Positions 41,593-51,014 of a stretch of 64,000 nucleotides of DNA are shown piece by piece. The stretch's first letter is position 1. Each line of letters opens with the position of its first letter. The translations under genes and the position numbers were made by a program. The stretch lies in assembly GCA_900764955.1 (NCBI GenBank), contig CAAFPY010000004.1, positions 1-64,000 of the forward strand, given 5' to 3'. Below the pieces are notes generated by a model. It saw only the letters and a program-made list of their open reading frames with translations. It was not told where the DNA came from and searched no databases. Source of the stretch: an uncultured Collinsella sp. Its GTDB lineage: Bacteria; Actinomycetota; Coriobacteriia; Coriobacteriales; Coriobacteriaceae.

Positions 41593-42948
41593 ATGCTTCT
41601 GGTCGCTAACGGTTCCGTTTTTACCCGCAACGCTCAGACCCCGTTTATTCCAAACGGTGCGGTCGCCATTGACGGAGATACGATCGTCGAAGTGGGCCCC
41701 GAGTGCGAGCTCAAGGTCAAGTACCCGGATGCCGAGTACGTCGACGCCCAGGGTAACCTCATCATGCCCGGACTCATCAACTGCCACACCCACATCTACT
41801 CGGGTCTGGCCCGCGGCCTTGCCATTAAGGGCTGCAACCCCACCAACTTCCTGGAGAATCTTGAGCAGCAGTGGTGGAAGATCGATGACAACCTGACGCT
41901 CGACGGCACCAAGGCCAGCGCCTATGCCACGATTCTTGACTCCATCCGCGATGGCGTCACCACGATCTTCGATCACCATGCGAGCTTCTGCGAAATCCCG
42001 GGAAGCCTCTTTACCATTAAGGATGCAGCTCAGGAGCTGGGCATGCGTTCGTGCCTGTGCTACGAGGTCTCCGATCGCCGCGGCCAGGAAAAATGCGACC
42101 AGGCCATTGCCGAGAACGCCGAGTTTGCCCAGTGGGCCGCCAAGGAGCGTCGCGATAACGACAACCACATGATCGCCGCCATGTTTGGCGGTCACGCCAC
42201 CTTTACGCTGTCGGACGAGACCATGGACAAGATGGCCGAGGCCAACAACGGCCTGACCGGCTTCCACATCCATGTTTGCGAGGGCATGAATGACGTGTGG
42301 GACTCCCGCCTCAACCGCGGCGGCATCAGCCCCGTCGAGCGCCTGCTGCAGCACAACCTGCTGGGTCCCGACACCATGCTCGGCCACTGCATCCACGTGA
42401 CGCCTGCCGAGATGGATATCGTCAAGGAGTCTGGCACCTGGCTCGTCAACAACCCCGAATCCAATATGGGCAACGCCGTGGGCTGCGCCCCCGTGCTCGA
42501 GTTCTTCCGCCGCGGCATCCCCGTGTGCATGGGCACCGACGCCTACACCCACGATATGCTCGAGAGCCTCAAGGTCTTCCTGATCATTCAGCGCCACAAC
42601 GCCGCCATGCCCAACGTGGGCTGGTGCGAGGCCATGACCATGCTGTTCGAGAACAACGCCAAGATGGCGAGCAAATACTTCGATCGCAAGCTCGGTGTGC
42701 TCGAGGCCGGCGCTGCCGCCGACGTCATCGTTATGGACTACAAGCCCTTTACGCCGCTGAGCGAGGAGAATATCGACGGCCACATGCTCTTTGGCATGAT
42801 GGGCAAAAACTGCCGTACCACCATCATCAACGGCCGCGTCCTGTACAAGGATCGCGAGTTCGTCGGTATCGATGAGGACAAGATCAACGCGTGGACCATG
42901 GCCGAGTCCAAGAAGCTCTGGAGCACGCTCAACGATCGCGCCTACTAA
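41593..42948 (+). CDS. ssnA: SsnA-type aminohydrolase
   Basis: A 451-residue member of the amidohydrolase superfamily. GLINCHTHIYSGLARGLA contains the metal-binding HTH (about residues 65-67); later ligands lie in FHIHVCEGMNDVW, LGHCIHVTP and MGTDAYTHDM. SsnA occurs in anaerobic purine-degradation clusters beside YgfK and selenium-type xanthine dehydrogenase, probably acting on a purine-derived ring or deaminating step; the exact reaction is not established. The start at 41593 has GAAGGGAG 8 bases upstream. Operon with ygfK. Confidence 0.9.
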   Translation: MLLVANGSVFTRNAQTPFIPNGAVAIDGDTIVEVGPECELKVKYPDAEYVDAQGNLIMPGLINCHTHIYSGLARGLAIKGCNPTNFLENLEQQWWKIDDNLTLDGTKASAYATILDSIRDGVTTIFDHHASFCEIPGSLFTIKDAAQELGMRSCLCYEVSDRRGQEKCDQAIAENAEFAQWAAKERRDNDNHMIAAMFGGHATFTLSDETMDKMAEANNGLTGFHIHVCEGMNDVWDSRLNRGGISPVERLLQHNLLGPDTMLGHCIHVTPAEMDIVKESGTWLVNNPESNMGNAVGCAPVLEFFRRGIPVCMGTDAYTHDMLESLKVFLIIQRHNAAMPNVGWCEAMTMLFENNAKMASKYFDRKLGVLEAGAAADVIVMDYKPFTPLSEENIDGHMLFGMMGKNCRTTIINGRVLYKDREFVGIDEDKINAWTMAESKKLWSTLNDRAY

Positions 42949-42963
42949 TTACAAGTAGATTCG

Positions 42964-42997
42964 CGCGCGTCGGATGTTTCGCCGCATCCGACGCGCG
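42964..42997 (+). other. Intercistronic hairpin before ygfK
   Basis: 13-bp perfect stem CGCGCGTCGGATG/CATCCGACGCGCG with an 8-base loop; a smaller one (GGCGACC/GGTCGCC) follows at about 43002. No T run. Confidence 0.6.
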
Positions 42998-43096
42998 TAT
43001 AGGCGACCTCCGCGGGGTCGCCGGCGCTGTGCTAGCGCTACACCGTATTTGCGCCCGCCGCGCGGTCTCGCCGGGCGTTACAGAGAGGAGCTCACT

Positions 43097-46096
43097 ATGA
43101 GCGACATCATGAGGCCGATCCCGTTTTCGCAGCTGATGAACTGGATCATCGAGGAGCACAAGACCCAGGACGCCATCTTTGGCGTGCGCAAGATGGTCAC
43201 GACCAACCAGGAGGGTGCGCTTCCCATTTTTGACGAGCGCATCGAGACTCCGTTTGGCCCGGCCGCCGGCCCCAATACGCAGCTTGCCCAGAACATCGTG
43301 GCATCCTATGTGGCTGGTTCTCGCTTCTTTGAGCTCAAGACCGTCCAGGTTATGGACGGCGAGGAGCTCTCCAAGTGTGTGAACAAACCCTGCATCGTGG
43401 CGCAGGATGAGTGCTACAACTGCGAGTGGTCGACCGAGCTCGAGGTTCCGCAGGCCTTTGCCGAGTACGTGAAGGCATGGTTTGCCTGCCACCTGATCGC
43501 TCGCGAGTACGGTCTGGGTAGCCCGGACGGCTTTGTCTTCAACATGTCCGTGGGTTATGACCTCGAGGGTATTAAGAGCCCCAAGGTCGACGCCTACATC
43601 GAGGGCATGAAGGATGCCAGCGGCTCCGACGTCTGGAACGAGTGCCGCACGTGGGCGCTCGCTAACCTGGACAAGTTTGAGCATGTCGATGCCGCGTTTG
43701 TCGAGTCCATCCCGGCGCGCGTCTCCAACTCCATCACTGAGTCCACGCTGCATGGCTGCCCGCCGGCGGAGATCGAGCGCATCGCGACCTATCTGATCAC
43801 CGAGAAGGGCCTCAACACCTACATCAAGTGCAACCCCACGCTGCTGGGCTATGAGTTTGCCCGCCAGCGCCTGAACGAGCTGGGCTTTGACTACATTGTC
43901 TTCGATGACACGCACTTCCGCGAGGACCTGCAGTGGGTCGACGCCGTGCCCATGTTCGAGCGCCTGATTGCCCTGTGCGCCGAGCGCGGCCTGGAGTTTG
44001 GCGTCAAGCTGACCAACACGTTCCCCGTCGACGTGACGAGGAACGAGCTGCCTTCCACCGAGATGTATATGTCCGGCCGTTCGCTGTTCTCGCTGACCAT
44101 CGAGGCTGCCCGCCGCATTACCGAGCAGTTCGATGGCAAGCTGCGCATCAGCTACTCCGGTGGTGCCACGGTCTACAACATCCGCGCCCTGTACGATGCC
44201 GGTATTTGGCCCGTTACCCTGGCGACCGACGTGCTCAAGCCCGGTGGCTACGAGCGCTTTAGCCAGATGGCCGGCAAGTTTACCGATCTGGACGGCAAGC
44301 CGTTTGAGGGCATCTCTCTCGAGGCCGTGACCGCGATCCAGGCCGACTCGCTCACCAACCCGCTCTACAAGAAGCCGCTGCGCCCGCTGCCCGACCGCAA
44401 GGTCGCTGGCAAGAGCCCGCTTTCCGACTGCTTTACCACGCCGTGCCGCACGAGCTGCCCCATCCAGCAGGATATTCCCGCCTACCTGGCGGCTGTTGAC
44501 GAGGGCCGCTATGAGGACGCGCTCAACATCATCATCGAGCGCAACGCCCTGCCGTTTATCACCGGCACCATCTGCCCGCATCCCTGCGGCCGTGCCTGCG
44601 AGCGTGCGTTCTACGAGCCCGAGGGCGCCCAGATCCGCGCCAGCAAGCTCAAGGCCGCCCGCGAGGCCATGACCGCCGTGCTGCCCAAGCTGCGCGCCCA
44701 GGCCATCGCCAACGACGGCGAGCGCAACGTTGCCGTTATCGGCGGCGGCCCTGCCGGTCTGGCTACGGCGTTCTTCCTGACGCGCGCCGGCGTGCCCGTC
44801 ACCATCTTCGAGGCCCGCGACTCGCTCGGCGGCGTGGTCCGTCACGTGATCCCCGAGTTCCGTATCGCCAGCGACGATATCTCCCACGATGCCGAGCTCT
44901 GCCTGGCCTTTGGCGCCAAGGTTCAGCTCAACGCCCACGTGGGGTCCATTGACGAGCTCAAGGCCCAGGGCTTTACCGACGTGGTCGTGGCCACCGGTGC
45001 CTGGATGCCCGGCTCTGCGGGCCTGGGCGAGGGCGCCGAGCTCGATGTGCTGGAGTTCCTCGAGGCAGCCAAGAAGGGCGAGAAGCTCGAGCTGGGCGAG
45101 GACGTCGTGGTCATTGGCGCCGGCAACACCGCCATGGACGCCGCCCGCGTGGCCAAGCGCCTGGCTGGCGTGAAGAACGTACGCCTGGTGTATCGCCGTA
45201 CCAAGAAGCAGATGCCCGCCGACGAGGAAGAGCTCGATCTTGCTCTTGCCGACGGCGTTGAGTTCTGCGAGCTGCTGGCGCCCAAGGCGCTCAACGGCGC
45301 CGTGCTGACCTGCGACGTCATGGAGCTTGGCGAGCCGGATGCAAGCGGCCGTCGCAGCCCCGTCGCCACGGGCGAGACCGTCGAGCTTCCCGCCACCACG
45401 GTGATTTGCGCCGTGGGCGAGGGCATCGATGCCAGCCTGTACGATGCCGCGGGCGTCGAGCACGACCGTCGCGGCCGCCTTGCCGCCACCTCCACCGGCG
45501 TCGAGGGCGTCTGGGCTGCCGGCGATTGCCGCCGCGGTCCGGCCACCGTGGTCGAGGCTATCGCCGATGCCGCCGAGGTTGCCCGCGCCATCGCCGGTGT
45601 GGACTTTAACAAGTACGCCGACTGCAACGAGCAGGCCGGTCGCGAGGACACCTGCTACGAGCGTAAGGGGTCGCTGTGCCGCGACAAGCGCAACTGCACC
45701 AAGACCCGCTGCCTGGGCTGCGGCTCGGTGTGCGAGGTTTGCTGCGACGTGTGCCCCAACCGCGCAAACGTTGCTATTAAGGTGCCGGGCCTGGACAAGC
45801 ATCAGGTGGTACATGTCGACGGCATGTGCAACGAGTGCGGCAACTGCGCCGTGTTCTGCCCCTACCAGGAGGGTCACCCCTACAAGGACAAGCTCACCCT
45901 GTTCTGGAGCGAGCAGGACATGGAGAACTCCGAGAACGAGGGCTTCCTGGCCGTGGACGAGGACCACTTTAAGGTCCGCGTCGCCGGCACGGTCCGCACC
46001 GTCTCGGTCGATGCCGTCAACACCGGCCTTCCCGAGGCCGTCCGCCTGACCATCAGGGCTGTGCGCGACAACTATTCGTACCTTCTTAAGAAATAG
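43097..46096 (+). CDS. ygfK: YgfK-type iron-sulfur flavoprotein (putative selenate reductase subunit)
   Basis: A 999-residue cytoplasmic flavoprotein. The N-terminal about 430 residues resemble a dihydroorotate-dehydrogenase-like TIM barrel (FGPAAGPNTQLAQNIVASYV); then a cysteine cluster CFTTPCRTSCPIQQDIPAYL (about 445), an FAD/NAD(P) domain of the glutamate-synthase small-subunit type (VAVIGGGPAGLATAFFL near 546; VVVIGAGNTAMDAARVAKRL), and a C-terminal two-cluster ferredoxin (CLGCGSVCEVCCDVCPNRA; CNECGNCAVFCPYQEG). It probably channels electrons between pyridine nucleotide, the adjacent ferredoxin and the xanthine dehydrogenase. The start at 43097 has AGAGGAG 6 bases upstream. Confidence 0.92.
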   Translation: MSDIMRPIPFSQLMNWIIEEHKTQDAIFGVRKMVTTNQEGALPIFDERIETPFGPAAGPNTQLAQNIVASYVAGSRFFELKTVQVMDGEELSKCVNKPCIVAQDECYNCEWSTELEVPQAFAEYVKAWFACHLIAREYGLGSPDGFVFNMSVGYDLEGIKSPKVDAYIEGMKDASGSDVWNECRTWALANLDKFEHVDAAFVESIPARVSNSITESTLHGCPPAEIERIATYLITEKGLNTYIKCNPTLLGYEFARQRLNELGFDYIVFDDTHFREDLQWVDAVPMFERLIALCAERGLEFGVKLTNTFPVDVTRNELPSTEMYMSGRSLFSLTIEAARRITEQFDGKLRISYSGGATVYNIRALYDAGIWPVTLATDVLKPGGYERFSQMAGKFTDLDGKPFEGISLEAVTAIQADSLTNPLYKKPLRPLPDRKVAGKSPLSDCFTTPCRTSCPIQQDIPAYLAAVDEGRYEDALNIIIERNALPFITGTICPHPCGRACERAFYEPEGAQIRASKLKAAREAMTAVLPKLRAQAIANDGERNVAVIGGGPAGLATAFFLTRAGVPVTIFEARDSLGGVVRHVIPEFRIASDDISHDAELCLAFGAKVQLNAHVGSIDELKAQGFTDVVVATGAWMPGSAGLGEGAELDVLEFLEAAKKGEKLELGEDVVVIGAGNTAMDAARVAKRLAGVKNVRLVYRRTKKQMPADEEELDLALADGVEFCELLAPKALNGAVLTCDVMELGEPDASGRRSPVATGETVELPATTVICAVGEGIDASLYDAAGVEHDRRGRLAATSTGVEGVWAAGDCRRGPATVVEAIADAAEVARAIAGVDFNKYADCNEQAGREDTCYERKGSLCRDKRNCTKTRCLGCGSVCEVCCDVCPNRANVAIKVPGLDKHQVVHVDGMCNECGNCAVFCPYQEGHPYKDKLTLFWSEQDMENSENEGFLAVDEDHFKVRVAGTVRTVSVDAVNTGLPEAVRLTIRAVRDNYSYLLKK

Positions 46097-46107
46097 GCGA
46101 GTCTCTT

Positions 46108-46587
46108 ATGTCCAAAACTATTCAACATAACGTGGCCTACGTTGCCTGCGGAAGCGGTTGCGCTTCCGCAGGCGGCGACGCCCGCTGCAGCGAAGGCTGC
46201 ATTGGCTGTGGTGCTTGCGTCACGGCCTGCCCCCACGGCGCCATTGCGCTGGTCGATGGTGTCGCCCGCGTAGATCGCTCCAAGTGCACGGGCTGCGGCC
46301 TGTGCGGCATGGCGTGTCCACAGCGCGTGATTGCCTTCGTTCCCGGTTACCAGAACATCCTGGTGCGCTGCAACAACACTGATAAGGGCGCCATTGCCCG
46401 CAAGATCTGCGACACGAGCTGCATCGGTTGCGGCATGTGCGCCAAAAAGTGCCCTGCCGGCGCTATCCGCATCGAGGACAACTGCGCCCATATCGACGGC
46501 GCGGACTGCCTGTCGTGCGGCATGTGCGCCGTCGTCTGCCCGCATGGCGCCATTCACGACCGCACCGGCATCGCCGCCGGCGTGTAG
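46108..46587 (+). CDS. Four-cluster [4Fe-4S] ferredoxin-like protein
   Basis: A 159-residue polyferredoxin. Four CxxCxxCxxxC(P) sets are visible: CIGCGACVTACPHGA, CTGCGLCGMACPQRV, CIGCGMCAKKCPAGA and CLSCGMCAVVCPHGA. Located between YgfK and the dehydrogenase, it is the likely electron carrier replacing the missing FAD subunit of the latter. The first about 25 codons contain a 13-bp perfect stem with a 4-base loop (46144-46173), unusual within a reading frame. Confidence 0.9.
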   Translation: MSKTIQHNVAYVACGSGCASAGGDARCSEGCIGCGACVTACPHGAIALVDGVARVDRSKCTGCGLCGMACPQRVIAFVPGYQNILVRCNNTDKGAIARKICDTSCIGCGMCAKKCPAGAIRIEDNCAHIDGADCLSCGMCAVVCPHGAIHDRTGIAAGV

Positions 46588-46599
46588 AAGGGAATCACC

Positions 46600-49377
46600 A
46601 TGGCACAGGAATTCACTTTTACCGTTAACGGCGTGGAGCGCACGACGACCCAAAACAAGCCGCTGCTGCGCTACCTGCGCGACGACCTGCACATCCACTC
46701 CGCCAAGGACGGCTGCTCCGAGGGTGCCTGCGGCACCTGCACCATCCACGTGGACGGTGCGGCCGTCAAGGCGTGCGTACTGACCACCGCTCTTGCCGCC
46801 GGCCGCAACATCGTGACCGTTGAGGGCCTGCCCGAGGACGTGCGCGAGGCCTTTGTGTACGCCTTTGGCGCTGTGGGCGCCGTGCAGTGCGGTTTTTGCA
46901 TTCCCGGTATGGTCATGGCGGGTGCAGCGCTGATCGCCGAGGACCCCGAGCCCACCGAGGAGCAGATCAAGTACGCCATCCGCGGTAACGTCTGCCGCTG
47001 CACCGGCTACAAAAAGATTATCGAGGGCATTGCGCTGGCCGCTGCGGTGCTTCGCGGCGAAAAGCAGATTGACGAGGGCCTGGAGCGCGGCGACGACTAC
47101 GGTGTGGGCAAGCGCGCCTTCCGTATCGACGTGCGCAAGAAGGTGCTCGGCGAGGGCAAGTATCCCGACGACATCGACGAGCTCGATCAGCCGGGTCTGA
47201 CCTACGCCAGCGCCGTGCGCTCCAAGTACCCGCGCGCCCGCGTGCTCTCCATCGATACCTCCAAGGCCGAGGCCCTGCCCGGCGTGGTGGGGATCCTGCG
47301 CGCCGAGGACGTGCCGGTCAACCAGGTCGGCCACCTTATCCAGGACTGGGACGTCATGATCGCCCAGGGCGATATCACCCGCTGCGTGGGCGACGCCATC
47401 GTGCTGGTGGTTGCCGAGGACGAGGCGACGCTCGAGAAGGCCAAGAAGCTCGTAAAGATCGATTACGAGCCGCTGGAGCCCGTGCGCAACATTGTCGAGG
47501 CCAGGGCTGCCGACGCCCCGCGCCTGCACGACAGCTTCTTTGCCTTTGGCAACACGGTGGAGCTCAAGGACAACGTGTGCCAGAGCCGCCATGTGACGCG
47601 CGGCGACGCCGCCAAGGCGCTGGCGGAGAGCGCGTTCACCGTGACGCAGCGCTTTACCACGCCCTTTACCGAGCATGCCTTCTTGGAGCCCGAGTGCGCC
47701 GTCGCCTTCCCGTACAAGAACGGCGTCAAGGTGCAGTCGACCGACCAGGGCGCCTACGATACGCGCAAAGAGTGCGCCCATATGTTTGGCTGGGATAACG
47801 AGCCCGAGCGCGTGGTCGTTGAGACCATGCTCGTGGGCGGCGGCTTTGGCGGCAAGGAGGACGTGTCCATCCAACACCTGGCCGCGCTTGCTGCCTATAA
47901 GCTCCAGCGTCCTGTGAAGTGCAAGCTCACGCGTGCCGAGTCGCTCGCGTTCCATCCCAAGCGCCACGCCATGGACGGCACCTTTACGCTGGGTTGCGAC
48001 GCCGAGGGCAACTTTACCGGTCTGGACTGCGAGATCAACTTTGACACCGGCGCCTACGCGTCGCTGTGCGGCCCGGTGCTCGAGCGCGCCTGCACGCATG
48101 CCGTCGGCCCCTACAAGTACCAGAACACCGACATTCGCGGCTTTGGCTACTACACCAACAACCCGCCCGCCGGCGCGTACCGCGGCTTTGGCGTGTGCCA
48201 GTCCGAGTTTGCACTCGAGAGCCTGATCGACCTGCTGGCCGAGAAGGTCGGCCTGGATCCGTGGGAGATCCGCTACCGAAACGCCATCGAGCCGGGCGAG
48301 GTTTTGCCCAACGGTCAGATTGCCGACTGCTCCACGGCGCTTAAGGAGACGCTGCTCGAGGTCAAAGATGCCTACTATGCGCATCCCGGACACGCCGGTA
48401 TCGCCTGCGCCATGAAGAACGCCGGCGTGGGCGTGGGCCTGCCCGATGCCGGCCGCTGCAAGATTCGCATCGAGGATGGCGTGGCTGTGGTCTATGCCGC
48501 CACGTCCGACATCGGCCAGGGCTGCAACACCGTCTTTTTGCAGGACGTTGCCGAGGCGTGCGGTCTGCCGCTGAGCTGCATCGCCAACGGCGAGTGCTCT
48601 ACCGAGAACGCTCCCGACTCCGGCACCACGTCTGGCTCGCGTCAGACGGTCGTGACCGGCGAGGCCGTGCGCGGCGCCGCCTTCCTGCTGCGCGATGCCA
48701 TGCTTGGCATCGAGGCCGGCAGGGTTGCGCCCGATGCTCCTGTGAGTGCGCATGGTGACGGCGTCAAGATCGAGTACGACGACGGTCGCGCCTATCAGCT
48801 GCGCACGCAGGAGCTCGTCGCCGGCCAGGGCATGCATCCTCAGGATCCCGCGACCGCCATCAAGGCGCTCGAGGGATGCGAGTTTGGCTACGTGTATCTG
48901 GAGCCGACCGACAAGCTGGGTGCTGACGTCCCCAACCCCAAGAGCCACATCTGCTACGGCTTTGCCACGCATGTGGTCATTTTGGACGACGACGGCCGCG
49001 TGAGCGAGGTCTATGCCGCGCACGATTCCGGCAAGGTGGTCAACCCCATCTCCATTCAGGGTCAGATCGAAGGCGGCGTGCTCATGGGTATGGGCTATGC
49101 GCTTACCGAGGACTGGCCGCTCAAGGACTGCGTGCCCCAGGCAAGGTACGGCACACTCGGACTGTTCCGTGCGCCCGAGATTCCGGATATCCACGCCATC
49201 TACGTGGAGAAGGACGAACTGCTGCCCGTGGCATACGGCGGCAAGGGCATCGGCGAGATCGCCACGATTCCCACGGCGCCCGCCGTGCAGAACGCCTACC
49301 GCGCGTTTGACGGCAAGCTGCGTCCGGATCTGCCCATGGTGGATACGCCGTACAGCCGCGCTCGCAACCGCGGGTAG
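46600..49377 (+). CDS. Molybdenum hydroxylase, selenium-dependent xanthine dehydrogenase type (XdhD-like)
   Basis: A 925-residue enzyme with an N-terminal [2Fe-2S] domain (DGCSEGACGTCTIHVDG about 40-56; QCGFCIPGM and CRCTGYKKI for the second cluster) fused to the molybdopterin domain (GGGFGGKEDVSIQHLAALA; GAYRGFGVCQSEFALESLID; GQGCNTVFLQDVAEACGL; GKGIGEIATIPTAPAVQNAY). There is no FAD domain. This matches the XdhD type found with SsnA and YgfK, thought to oxidise purines with a labile selenium cofactor; no selenocysteine codon is involved. GAAGGGAATC precedes the ATG. Last gene of the cluster; a terminator follows. Confidence 0.92.
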   Translation: MAQEFTFTVNGVERTTTQNKPLLRYLRDDLHIHSAKDGCSEGACGTCTIHVDGAAVKACVLTTALAAGRNIVTVEGLPEDVREAFVYAFGAVGAVQCGFCIPGMVMAGAALIAEDPEPTEEQIKYAIRGNVCRCTGYKKIIEGIALAAAVLRGEKQIDEGLERGDDYGVGKRAFRIDVRKKVLGEGKYPDDIDELDQPGLTYASAVRSKYPRARVLSIDTSKAEALPGVVGILRAEDVPVNQVGHLIQDWDVMIAQGDITRCVGDAIVLVVAEDEATLEKAKKLVKIDYEPLEPVRNIVEARAADAPRLHDSFFAFGNTVELKDNVCQSRHVTRGDAAKALAESAFTVTQRFTTPFTEHAFLEPECAVAFPYKNGVKVQSTDQGAYDTRKECAHMFGWDNEPERVVVETMLVGGGFGGKEDVSIQHLAALAAYKLQRPVKCKLTRAESLAFHPKRHAMDGTFTLGCDAEGNFTGLDCEINFDTGAYASLCGPVLERACTHAVGPYKYQNTDIRGFGYYTNNPPAGAYRGFGVCQSEFALESLIDLLAEKVGLDPWEIRYRNAIEPGEVLPNGQIADCSTALKETLLEVKDAYYAHPGHAGIACAMKNAGVGVGLPDAGRCKIRIEDGVAVVYAATSDIGQGCNTVFLQDVAEACGLPLSCIANGECSTENAPDSGTTSGSRQTVVTGEAVRGAAFLLRDAMLGIEAGRVAPDAPVSAHGDGVKIEYDDGRAYQLRTQELVAGQGMHPQDPATAIKALEGCEFGYVYLEPTDKLGADVPNPKSHICYGFATHVVILDDDGRVSEVYAAHDSGKVVNPISIQGQIEGGVLMGMGYALTEDWPLKDCVPQARYGTLGLFRAPEIPDIHAIYVEKDELLPVAYGGKGIGEIATIPTAPAVQNAYRAFDGKLRPDLPMVDTPYSRARNRG

Positions 49378-49446
49378 GGTGGAGCGCGAACGGCCATTGC
49401 TGACGGGCTGTTCGCGCTCAACATCAACTGCATACGCTGCGCCTTT

Positions 49447-49480
49447 GGCCCCAGCTCCATCGCGAGCCGGGGCCTTTTGT
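49447..49480 (+). terminator. Terminator of the purine operon
   Basis: GGCCCC-GCTC pairs with GAGC-GGGGCC (49447-49474), followed by TTTTGTTT. The right arm plus T tract recurs at about 51312-51344 without its left arm, next to the second repeat array. Confidence 0.85.
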
Positions 49481-49485
49481 TTGAA

Positions 49486-49690
49486 GCGGAAACTGTGTCC
49501 CGGAATGAGCGCTCAGAACGGGACGCGCTTTCCCCTTGGAGCCCTCGGCGGAAATTACATCCCAGAATCGATGCTCAGAATGGGATGCGCTTTCCGGTAG
49601 AGCCTCTGGCGGAAAGCGCATCCCGGAATTCGGCTCCAGAGTGGGACACACTTTCCGGTTGGAGCTTCAACTGGAAAGTGTGTCCCGGTT
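49486..49690. repeat. 62-bp tandem repeat array A (3 full units and a partial)
   Basis: Units start at 49486, 49548, 49609 and 49671. Each holds a GGAAA-N5-TCCC arm and, about 31 bases on, its inverse GGGA-N5-TTTCC. Neighbouring arms across unit borders are perfect 14-bp inverse pairs twice, with different sequences: GGGATGCGCTTTCC/GGAAAGCGCATCCC (49582, 49611) and GGGACACACTTTCC/GGAAAGTGTGTCCC (49643, 49673). Confidence 0.88.
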
Positions 49691-49722
49691 TGGCAGGCAG
49701 ACGGGCATAAGCTCAGCAGTCC

Positions 49723-50721
49723 CTACAGCTCCACGTCGTTAAGCCATGCCGGCAGAGCGGTCTGCCGGATGCCTGCCGTCTGCAGCTTTTTCGCGAGCAG
49801 TCCTGCCGAGCGGACTTCGCTCATGGTAAAGCGCAGCAGAGGGTGACCGTAGAGCGATAGGTGCGCCTCGCGCTGTCGTTCGGCAACGAGCGCCTCGGCG
49901 GTGGTGCGTCCGGCCAGCATGGTCTGGTCGGTATATTTGATGAGCCCGTCGAGCTCGCCCAGCGTGAGTTCCCGCGCCTGGCGCTCCCAGGCAAAGTCCG
50001 TTCGTATGGGCTTGGCCGAATCGAAGGGGTCCGTCAGCTCGTATTGAAGCCAGTCGGGCGCAAAGCCCGTCTCGATCATGACGGCTCGGGCGACCGATTC
50101 CCCGCCGCTCTCGGCGCGGGCGTCGGCATATCGAAGCGTTGTGAGGGCGGTGCGAATCGCGCGACCATTGCGGGCAGTCGCTCGTTGCTCAACGGCCTCC
50201 ATCAGCTGTTCCGGCGCAAGGCCAAGCTTTGAGATCGCCGAATCGGCAATGGGCATGCCATCGGCAAAACCGGTTTGCAGCAGGCAATCTGTTACCGTTT
50301 GGATGGGCGGCGTTATCGATATGCCATTTTGATTCACCGCACCGGCCGGATCAATCTGGTGTCGCTGGATTCGTGCGCCCGGGCGAGCCGACGGCTTTGT
50401 CGAGCTGCAGACGTGTGCGACGTTCAGGTGCCGCCACGAGACCTCGAGCCCCAGCAGACAGGCGGCCGAAAACGAGCAGAACGTCCAATCAGGGTGGATG
50501 ATCGCAAGGGCGCGAATAATCTCGCAATGACGCTGCGCCCGGTTGAGTCCATGCCAGCGCGTTTTTCGCGCAAACAGCCCCGGCATGGGCGAGACAACCG
50601 TGCCGCCGGTGCGCCGAAGGAGCGCTTTGCGGATTGCCGTGCTCGGGGGAATCAGACAGCGCCCCTCTTGTTCGGCTTGAGTGAGCAGCTGGTCGATGAG
50701 TTGGTCATTGCAATGGGTCAT
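49723..50721 (-). CDS. AbiEi-like / DUF559-type protein
   Basis: A 332-residue protein. The N-terminal half (AGLLARKTRW-like PMPGLFARKTRWHGL, FCSFSAACLLGLEV, THV-type AHVCSSTKPSARPGARI RRH) follows the AbiEi antitoxin-like pattern, and the C-terminal part (SGGESVARAVMIETGFAPDW LQYEL, then IRTDFAWERQARELTLGELDGLIKYTD) resembles the DUF559/Vsr-like nuclease fold, with candidate E..D...E/K residues. Such proteins are common in Coriobacteria; function unproven. GGAGGCGG lies upstream of the ATG on the minus strand. It is flanked on both sides by arrays of the same 62-bp repeat. Confidence 0.6.
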   Translation of the reverse strand: MTHCNDQLIDQLLTQAEQEGRCLIPPSTAIRKALLRRTGGTVVSPMPGLFARKTRWHGLNRAQRHCEIIRALAIIHPDWTFCSFSAACLLGLEVSWRHLNVAHVCSSTKPSARPGARIQRHQIDPAGAVNQNGISITPPIQTVTDCLLQTGFADGMPIADSAISKLGLAPEQLMEAVEQRATARNGRAIRTALTTLRYADARAESGGESVARAVMIETGFAPDWLQYELTDPFDSAKPIRTDFAWERQARELTLGELDGLIKYTDQTMLAGRTTAEALVAERQREAHLSLYGHPLLRFTMSEVRSAGLLAKKLQTAGIRQTALPAWLNDVEL

Positions 50722-51014
50722 GAGCTACCGCCTCCTTTTGGGTAGCAAAAACGTATCAGCCGCAACTTGCCGCTCAGCTGACCAAAAGCTGACCAAAATC
50801 TAACCATGCAGGTAGATGGCCTGTTTTTGGCGACTTTTTTACATCCGAATCGGTGGGCGGTAATCGGCGACCGTGAACGGTGGCTGGATATGAAGTCTTG
50901 GTAAGTTTCGGGACGTGTACTTTTTGAAAAAGAGCATTCTATCTGCTGTTTTGTGTTTCTGGATCGCATATTTGAAGGCATGTGATAAGGGCGGCGGACT
51001 GTCGCCTTGTATCT

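Noticed and set aside
46144..46173. Functional SECIS element for selenocysteine
   Set aside because: No in-frame UGA precedes the stem in this gene, and the selenium of this enzyme type is a cofactor rather than selenocysteine.
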